Positions 58,464-64,000 of a stretch of DNA of 64,000 nucleotides are shown here, in pieces. Each line of letters opens with the position of its first letter. The stretch's first letter is position 1. The position numbers and the translations under genes are program-made. Under the pieces are notes generated by a model that was given only the letters and a program-made list of their open reading frames with translations, made no database searches and had not been told where the DNA came from. The stretch comes from Pseudoselenomonas ruminantium (GTDB lineage Bacteria; Bacillota; Negativicutes; Selenomonadales; Selenomonadaceae), in assembly GCA_015058625.1 (NCBI GenBank), contig SVCA01000001.1:1-64000 (forward strand). Reading direction: 5' to 3'.

Positions 58464-60080
58464 TCAATAAATCATCAAATGAATCTGTGCAGCAAAATCA
58501 GCCAGTGTCAGGCCAAAGACCTTGCTAAAGGCCTGTCTGCCGTCACCGGACTGACGGGTGGCCGTCTGCCAGGCGTAGAGACTTGCCCAGCCGTAGCGGT
58601 TGACGAGTTCTGCCGCGGCATATTCGCAAAGTCGGCTGACCTGGTCGTTGCCGTACTGGTTCATGGCCGTCTGCAAGTCCTCAGGGGTCTGCAGTTTGTC
58701 CACAGCAGGCAGCGGCGCATTCTGCCGCAGTTCCTTGCGCCAGGCCTTTTGGTAGGCAGGCAAAGTGCCCTGCCCATCTTCCACAAGCCGGCCGACGCCT
58801 GCTACATAACTGCCGCCGCGCAGGAGCCAGGCCATACCACTGCTGTCGTTGCCCAGCTGCTGCATCATAAAGAGGCGGCTCATCATGGTACCACTGACAA
58901 AAATGGCCTGCCGTTTGTCCTCGACCCGGGCCAGATTTACAAACACGGTGCTGTTGTTTTCCGCCCAGACGCTGCCATCTGCCGTCTTTTGAGCTTCTTC
59001 CCGGCTGACATGACAATATTCCTCCATGGCCGCAGCAAAATCCTCGGGGCTCGTTACCAGCACCAGCTGATAGTGGCCGTGCAAATCCTTCCCCCAGTTT
59101 CTTTTGAGCCACTGGCGCGAAAGATTGACCTGCTGCAGGAACTGGCGGGCAACTGCTTCATTGGCCCCCGGGCGGATAACCGTGTCCACCTCGGCCGGTG
59201 CCGTAAGCTCCTTTTGCCACCACTGGGAAAACTCCTGCAAAAATACAGGCAGCTCCACCCCAAAGGTCTGAGCAAAGACCTGCTCGGCCTCGCCCTTTTC
59301 CATGCCCTTGTAATAGGCCACAATCTTTTGCTCCGGCTGGCTGCCGCCATACTGCTTCAGCAGATACATGGTCATGACATCCGCCAAGGTATAATGCTTG
59401 GCCTGGGTCGTCATCATATCGAGCCGTTCCGCTTCCGTGGTGTGCTGCAGCCGGCCCACACTGGCCACATTTCTGGCATTCTGCAACGTGAAGCGGGCAT
59501 CCCGGTACCACTTGTCCACCGAGCGTCCGCCCAGGTTTTCACAGAGAAGCGCACCGGCGTAATCGGCAGTGCCCTCCTCCAGCCAGAACAGGGAATTTTC
59601 ATAGCCGCTGCGGCCGTCGCTGAGCTCATACTGCAGCTGATGAAAAAGCTCATGGGCCGTGGTGCTGATGCACTCACTGCTGTCCCCGAGCTTTTTCCGG
59701 GTCCCGTCAATGGCCACCATGGCCTTGCGCCCCGAGGACTGGCCATTGGTATACTGGGCCTTCTGGGGAGCATTTTTCTCCTCCATGCCGAGCCGTTTGG
59801 TTAAGAGTTCCTGATATTGGGCGGTATCAGCACCCACCCAGATTTGCGTTGGGCGCTGCAACTTAACCTGAAACTTTTCCTCCATGAACTGGGGGAAAGC
59901 CTCTGCCGTCCGCTGTACATCCTCCAGAACCCGTCCATCCGTCCGGCCTAAGTTGTTCACCGTTACAACGGCCAGTCCGCCGTCGGTCTGGGCGAAAGTG
60001 TCCCGACAGAACTTTGCCCCATAAAGCAGGCCAAATACCGCGGCACAGAGAACCAAAAATAATGCAAACTTTTTCATCAT
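58464..60080 (-). CDS. Membrane-anchored zinc metallopeptidase (peptidase MA-like)
   Basis: A 538-residue protein with an N-terminal membrane anchor/signal (ALFLVLCAAVFGLLYG). The zinc-binding motif HELFHQLQYEL with a downstream Glu (WLEEGTADY) is near residue 145, the peptidase MA (gluzincin) pattern. The C-terminal half carries a second, more divergent copy of the same layout without the motif. Located directly after a permease gene, so possibly in the ABC operon. GAGGTT precedes the ATG. Confidence 0.75.
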   Translation of the reverse strand: MMKKFALFLVLCAAVFGLLYGAKFCRDTFAQTDGGLAVVTVNNLGRTDGRVLEDVQRTAEAFPQFMEEKFQVKLQRPTQIWVGADTAQYQELLTKRLGMEEKNAPQKAQYTNGQSSGRKAMVAIDGTRKKLGDSSECISTTAHELFHQLQYELSDGRSGYENSLFWLEEGTADYAGALLCENLGGRSVDKWYRDARFTLQNARNVASVGRLQHTTEAERLDMMTTQAKHYTLADVMTMYLLKQYGGSQPEQKIVAYYKGMEKGEAEQVFAQTFGVELPVFLQEFSQWWQKELTAPAEVDTVIRPGANEAVARQFLQQVNLSRQWLKRNWGKDLHGHYQLVLVTSPEDFAAAMEEYCHVSREEAQKTADGSVWAENNSTVFVNLARVEDKRQAIFVSGTMMSRLFMMQQLGNDSSGMAWLLRGGSYVAGVGRLVEDGQGTLPAYQKAWRKELRQNAPLPAVDKLQTPEDLQTAMNQYGNDQVSRLCEYAAAELVNRYGWASLYAWQTATRQSGDGRQAFSKVFGLTLADFAAQIHLMIY

Positions 60081-60084
60081 AACC

Positions 60085-60837
60085 TCATTTCATCTGCCAA
60101 CGGCAAAGCCGCCCTTCCATGAGGTCGAGCAGGCCAAAGAGCAGAAGCCCGATAAGGCTCAGAATCACAATGCCCGTGTACATCTCCAGATAATTCACCC
60201 GCAGCCAGGCATCCATGATGAAATAGCCCATGCCATACTGGGTGCCAAAAGTCTCCGTGAAGAACAACACCGACACCGCCGTAGCCATGGCCACCCGGAT
60301 GGCCGTGATGAAGTTGGGCAGGGTGGCAGGCACCAAGATATAACGGAATACCTGCCGAAATCTGGCGCCCAGCGAATAGAGCGGATAATAAGTCTCCGCC
60401 GGAATGGCGCGGATGCCATCCCGCAGGGCCACCACAATCTGAAACACCACGATGAGGAAAATCATGATGATTTTGGACATTTCCCCAATGCCGGCTAGAA
60501 GCATCAAAATCGGCAGCAGCGCAATCTTGGGCACGGGATAGGTCAGATAGACCAGTGGTGCCAGATAGCGGTCCACCTTGGCAAAATAGCCCATAAGAAT
60601 CCCCAGCGGATAACCCACAGCCACCGCCAGCATGATGCCCGCCATGATGCGCCACAGGCTGTAGGCCGCATGAATGGCAATCTTATCGACAAAGATTTCG
60701 CCCAGCCGCTCAAAGACCAGCCAGGGTTCGGGAATAATGGGCAGCTGTACCAAAGAGGCCGCCAGCTGCCATGCGAGCAGCAGAAATACCATGCCCAAAA
60801 GGTAGGCCCGCAATACGACTTTACTCTTTTTCATCAT
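60085..60837 (-). CDS. ABC transporter permease (nitrate/sulfonate/taurine family)
   Basis: A 250-residue BPD-type inner-membrane permease with six hydrophobic segments and the cytosolic EAA-type loop around IRAIPAETYYPLYSLGARFRQVFRYI. The longer frame upstream would overlap the ATPase gene; the ATG at 60837 overlaps the ATPase stop by four bases. Part of the uptake system encoded at 60085-62532. Confidence 0.85.
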   Translation of the reverse strand: MMKKSKVVLRAYLLGMVFLLLAWQLAASLVQLPIIPEPWLVFERLGEIFVDKIAIHAAYSLWRIMAGIMLAVAVGYPLGILMGYFAKVDRYLAPLVYLTYPVPKIALLPILMLLAGIGEMSKIIMIFLIVVFQIVVALRDGIRAIPAETYYPLYSLGARFRQVFRYILVPATLPNFITAIRVAMATAVSVLFFTETFGTQYGMGYFIMDAWLRVNYLEMYTGIVILSLIGLLLFGLLDLMEGRLCRWQMK

Positions 60838-61592
60838 AGCGTCCGCGCCCCCATGGCCTTGATTTTTTCCTTCAGTTCCTGACTCTTCGCGAAAAATTCC
60901 GTGGTGGTCTTCCACTGGCGGCTGCCCTGCCAGCGGTTTTCCATGACTTCCGCCACGGTGCCAGGGCTGCCGGACATCAGCACAATCTGCTGGCCCAGAT
61001 ACAGGGCTTCTTCCACGTAATGGGTCACCAGCATGGTGGTAATGCCCGCTTCCTCCCACAAATCGCGGAACACATCCTGCATTTCCTCGCGGGTGATGGC
61101 ATCCAGCGCCGAAAAGGGCTCGTCCATTAGCAAAATATCCGGCTCCAGCAAAAACACGCGAGCAAGGCTTACCCGCTGCTGCTGACCGCCGCTGAGTTCC
61201 TGCGGATAGCGGTTGAGTAAATCCGTTAGCCCCAATTTTTGACACAAAGCCGTCATTTTGGCCGCCTTTTCCTCGGTCCAGCCATCCTTGATACGGCAGG
61301 CCAGACGGATGTTTTCCGCCACCGTCTGCCAGGGCAGCAGGCCGTAGTTCTGGGGCATAAAGCCAATGCGCAGCTTCTTGGGACTCACATCCCCACCGTT
61401 AATGCGCACTGTGCCAGTATAATCCTTGATTAGCCCCGCCACCACCTTCAAGAGTGTGGATTTACCACAGCCGGAAGGGCCTATAACGGCACAAACCGTT
61501 CCTTGCGGAACGGTAAGGCTGACATTTTGCAATGCGTTATGTTCTTGTTTCTGCCGCTGATAAGCAACAGCTAAATCTTCAATGGCAATCAT
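60834..61592 (-). CDS. ABC transporter ATP-binding protein (nitrate/sulfonate/taurine family)
   Basis: A 252-residue ATPase with Walker A GPSGCGKSTLLK, signature LSGGQQQRVSLARVFL, Walker B DILLMDEPFSALDAITREEM. Drives import with the permease at 60085 and binding protein at 61594. Overlaps the SBP stop by a few bases. Confidence 0.9.
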   Translation of the reverse strand: MIAIEDLAVAYQRQKQEHNALQNVSLTVPQGTVCAVIGPSGCGKSTLLKVVAGLIKDYTGTVRINGGDVSPKKLRIGFMPQNYGLLPWQTVAENIRLACRIKDGWTEEKAAKMTALCQKLGLTDLLNRYPQELSGGQQQRVSLARVFLLEPDILLMDEPFSALDAITREEMQDVFRDLWEEAGITTMLVTHYVEEALYLGQQIVLMSGSPGTVAEVMENRWQGSRQWKTTTEFFAKSQELKEKIKAMGARTL

Positions 61593-61593
61593 A

Positions 61594-62532
61594 TCACTTG
61601 TTCAAAACATCGACAACAAAATCGGCATACGTGTAATTCTTCTTGATAAGGCCTTTGCTCTGCAGCCACTTCACGCAGTCCACTACATCGCTTTCCTTGG
61701 GCAGGGCTGCATGATGATATTCCGGCAGCTTCAAGGCTTCCTTGGCCGTCGGCGGGAAACCGCCCTTCTCCACAATCAGGTCAATGTATTCTTCCCGCGG
61801 CGTGTTGTTGAGATAATCCACAGCCTTGTTGTAGGCGCGGTACATCGCGGCAAGTTCTGCCCGGCGGTCATTGGTGGTCTTGGCCGTAAACATGATGACG
61901 CCCGGATTAATGCCCAGTTCATCAGAACCTGTTACGAACTGACAACCATTATGCACGGCAATGCTGGCCATCGGCTCCGGCAGGGTAGCTGCGGCGAGCT
62001 TGCCGTTCTGGAGCATTTCGAGACGGGTGGGAATCTGCGGAATAATCACTTTGTTGATGCTGTCTTCCGGCAGCTTTTCCTTCGCCAGAATCTGGTCGGT
62101 CACATACTCGATGATAGTGTTGCGGGAAACTGCTACGTCCTGACCTTTGAGGTCAGCTACGGATTTCGCCCCGGACTGTTTGCTTGCAATCAGCTTATAG
62201 CTGCCATCGGTGAAGGAGGTCACCTTCACATTAAAGCCGCCGTCTTTGGCAAAGGCCACAGCCAGCATATCGGAGATGGCACCATCCAGGTTGCCACTCT
62301 GCAACGCCGAATCACGGTCCATAGCACTCTTGTACTGCTGGATGTTGACCTCCAGTCCCTCTTCCTTAAAGTAGCCCTTTTCCTGCGCGATGATAAACGG
62401 CAGGGAATCCGTATCCGGCATCAGGCCGATGGTCAAGGGCTGCAAGTCCTTCTTGGCCTCCTGCTGACCGCCGCAGCCCGCCAGCAATCCGACTAACAAC
62501 ATGGTCATAATCAGTAATACGTATTTCTTCAA
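61594..62532 (-). CDS. Substrate-binding lipoprotein (SsuA/TauA/THI5-like)
   Basis: A 312-residue binding protein with lipobox LLAGCGG and a two-lobed periplasmic-binding domain (TIGLMPDTDSLPFIIAQEKGYFKEEGLEV at the start, typical of NMT1/THI5 and sulfonate-binding proteins). Substrate could be taurine, alkanesulfonate, nitrate or a thiamine precursor. Proximal to the coiled-coil protein gene (24-base gap). Confidence 0.85.
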   Translation of the reverse strand: MKKYVLLIMTMLLVGLLAGCGGQQEAKKDLQPLTIGLMPDTDSLPFIIAQEKGYFKEEGLEVNIQQYKSAMDRDSALQSGNLDGAISDMLAVAFAKDGGFNVKVTSFTDGSYKLIASKQSGAKSVADLKGQDVAVSRNTIIEYVTDQILAKEKLPEDSINKVIIPQIPTRLEMLQNGKLAAATLPEPMASIAVHNGCQFVTGSDELGINPGVIMFTAKTTNDRRAELAAMYRAYNKAVDYLNNTPREEYIDLIVEKGGFPPTAKEALKLPEYHHAALPKESDVVDCVKWLQSKGLIKKNYTYADFVVDVLNK

Positions 62533-62556
62533 CTTCTCCTGCTCCCTTTCATTCTG

Positions 62557-63423
62557 TTATTTTGTGAACCACTGGGACAGGAAATCTGCCCCGGTCTTGG
62601 CATAGTAAACAGCTTTATCAATAACATCCTTGTTTTCCGCATAGGCGCTTTCGGCCTTGGCCTTTATGCGGCTGGCCTCCTGCTGCATCTCCGACACGGT
62701 ATCGAGCTTGGTATCCACATCATCGAGCATGCTCTGGGCTTCGGCAATGGACTGCTTGAGTTTGGCCACATCACTATCCGCCTGCGCAGAAACCTTCTCG
62801 TTTTGCTGCAGCTGGTCCTGACGCTTGGCCTCCTTGCCCGTAACCTTGTCCACGAGCTTGCCCAGGGCCGAATCCGGCGCCTGGCTCGTTATAGCCTCAT
62901 TGCGGCCCTTGGCGCGGCTGGATTTCTCCTCCAGTTCTCTTTCCCGAGCCTGCAGCTCCTGCTTCTGCCGTTCCAATTCCTGACGGCGGGCCTTTAAGTC
63001 CGCCTCCTGGTCAGCCAGCTTCTTCTCCTTAGCCTGCATCTGCTGCCGTTCCATCTGCTGCTGGTTCTGTTTGGCTTCCGAATGGTCCTGGCTGTAACCG
63101 GCCAGCATAAAGCCGCCAAGCAGCGCCACTGCAAAGCAGGCAGTCAGCAGCAAGCCCTTCTTTTTCCCCGCCGTAAAAAAGCCCTTGTTCGCGGGCTTTT
63201 CCCTTTTTGGGGGAATATTCTCCGGCGGCAGTTCCCGCACGCCGCGGAAGTTGTCGCTCTCCCCTGCATTCTGCTTTGGGAAAGCGGACTGAATGCCACC
63301 TGCCTCCTCATCATGAATCGCTGGCAAAGGCTGGGTATCAAATTTCCTGTCCCTTGCCGCCCCCTGACTCTTGCCATCCACGGGCCGCATCAGCTGGGTT
63401 TTATCCATATCTTCTGGTTTCAT
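62557..63423 (-). CDS. Membrane protein with a long coiled coil
   Basis: A 288-residue protein of unknown function. A disordered charged region (1-90) precedes one membrane segment (GLLLTACFAVALLGGFMLAGY), then a long coiled coil rich in Lys/Glu/Gln (QMERQQMQAKEKKLADQEAD). The end has a short hydrophobic segment. Directly after the DUF3783 gene, and before the ABC transporter, so likely cotranscribed with both. Role not known. Confidence 0.6.
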   Translation of the reverse strand: MKPEDMDKTQLMRPVDGKSQGAARDRKFDTQPLPAIHDEEAGGIQSAFPKQNAGESDNFRGVRELPPENIPPKREKPANKGFFTAGKKKGLLLTACFAVALLGGFMLAGYSQDHSEAKQNQQQMERQQMQAKEKKLADQEADLKARRQELERQKQELQARERELEEKSSRAKGRNEAITSQAPDSALGKLVDKVTGKEAKRQDQLQQNEKVSAQADSDVAKLKQSIAEAQSMLDDVDTKLDTVSEMQQEASRIKAKAESAYAENKDVIDKAVYYAKTGADFLSQWFTK

Positions 63424-63427
63424 AAAG

Positions 63428-63829
63428 TCAAACCGTCTCTTTCTCCTGTTCAATCATAGCCCCGTGTTCCCGCTGCATGGTTTCACACAACCGTCTGAGG
63501 GTCCACAGGGTATTAAAGGGTGTCACCACCGCCTTGAAGCGGATATGGGGCACACCGGCTTCCTTCAGAGCCAACAGTACCTCATCCAGCCGCTTGTTGC
63601 GGATATTTTGCAGTACCATAACCTCATGGGGGAAGACAAAATCATCCTCTTCCTTGACCTTGGCGGGCTGGAAGCCCTTGGCCCCCAAGAGATAGCCCAC
63701 CTTCTCGCGCCAGTTCTCCGGCTGCAGAATTTTGGTTGCGATGCCCATTTTATGGAGGGTCTTGCAGGCTAATGCCAATTTTTCTTCGTCACGAAATTGA
63801 TAGAATAATACCTGTTCCTGCCGTTTCAT
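63428..63829 (-). CDS. DUF3783 protein
   Basis: A 133-residue cytosolic protein with the DUF3783 pattern (VLFYQFRDEEKLALACKTLH ... VVLQNIRNKRLDEVLLALKEAGVPHIRFKAVVTPFNTLWTL). Function unknown. It precedes the coiled-coil protein and ends four bases before its chosen start. Confidence 0.7.
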   Translation of the reverse strand: MKRQEQVLFYQFRDEEKLALACKTLHKMGIATKILQPENWREKVGYLLGAKGFQPAKVKEEDDFVFPHEVMVLQNIRNKRLDEVLLALKEAGVPHIRFKAVVTPFNTLWTLRRLCETMQREHGAMIEQEKETV

Positions 63830-63832
63830 ACC

Positions 63833-64000
63833 TCAATCCTCCACCCAGCGGGCCATGCCCCGCATCAGCAAATAGGTCACCAGTTCGTCCATAGACACGC
63901 CCTCAGCCGTCTGCCGTTCCTCTAGGGACTGGCGCAGCGTGCGGGGCAGGTTCACCGTCAATGTGCCCTCGGGCAAGTTCACCACAGGACTCTGTTTTTT
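63833..64000 (-). CDS. C-terminus of a ribbon-helix-helix protein (partial)
   Basis: Only the last 55 residues are in the window. They read LPEGTLTVNLPRTLRQSLEE followed by VSMDELVTYLLMRGMARWVED, a beta-strand plus two helices like the ribbon-helix-helix domains of HicB or CopG-type proteins. The rest lies past the right edge. Stop codon at 63835-63833. Confidence 0.65.
   Translation of the reverse strand, partial: KKQSPVVNLPEGTLTVNLPRTLRQSLEERQTAEGVSMDELVTYLLMRGMARWVED

Overview
The window looks like chromosomal DNA of an anaerobic, Gram-negative-type Firmicute, most likely a Selenomonas-like member of the Negativicutes. This is an inference from gene content and order: a Firmicute-type efp / asp23 / nusB / xseAB / ispA / dxs / tlyA / nadK / argR / recN block, pyruvate formate-lyase under a ZTP riboswitch, rubrerythrin, rubredoxin and flavodoxin-type redox proteins, and Rrf2-family regulators. 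No rRNA, tRNA or CRISPR array was found.

Layout. 1-75 is the end of an IS3-type insertion sequence. 0.2-6.5 kb holds a HAD phosphatase, a divergent Rrf2/cupin pair, a glyoxalase-fold protein, a split chromate transporter with a LysR regulator, and a DUF389 membrane protein. 6.6-9.9 kb is an oxidative-stress island (two flavodoxin-fold reductases, a PAS-like protein, an exported metallo-beta-lactamase/rubredoxin fusion, rubrerythrin). 10-16.3 kb carries a thioesterase and aldolase, a cation efflux protein, glutathione peroxidase, a glutaredoxin-like protein, a thioredoxin reductase and a two-component system. Three matching direct-repeat sites suggest that this two-component system controls its neighbours. 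16.37-16.97 kb is a large non-coding element: two diverged, structured copies arranged head to head around a perfect palindrome. 17-25 kb has membrane and secreted hydrolases, including a membrane-protein gene bracketed by 135-bp direct repeats.

25-39.5 kb contains an O6-alkylguanine repair protein, a degenerate GGDEF regulator, a MarR-controlled efflux system, a Y-family polymerase with three palindromes in its promoter, an Fe-S-type Rrf2 regulator next to a cysteine desulfidase, an LRAT-fold protein, and the pflBA operon. 39.7-50.5 kb is the housekeeping block running leftward from efp to recN. 50.6-57.3 kb is an accessory region: tandem RNA-like hairpins, an orphan antitoxin, and a family of membrane-anchored zinc-ribbon proteins whose C-terminal domains have been exchanged. 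57.4-64 kb holds a serine recombinase with candidate recombination sites, a metallopeptidase, a nitrate/sulfonate/taurine-type ABC transporter, and small proteins running off the edge.

Two signals cut across these regions. The palindrome YTGACNNGTCAR occurs far more often than chance (15 exact TGACNNGTCA cores, all to the right of 23.6 kb) in promoters, terminators and inside genes. The 16.4-17.0 kb element shows compensatory base changes between its two copies and is the best candidate for an undescribed structured RNA or non-autonomous repeat.
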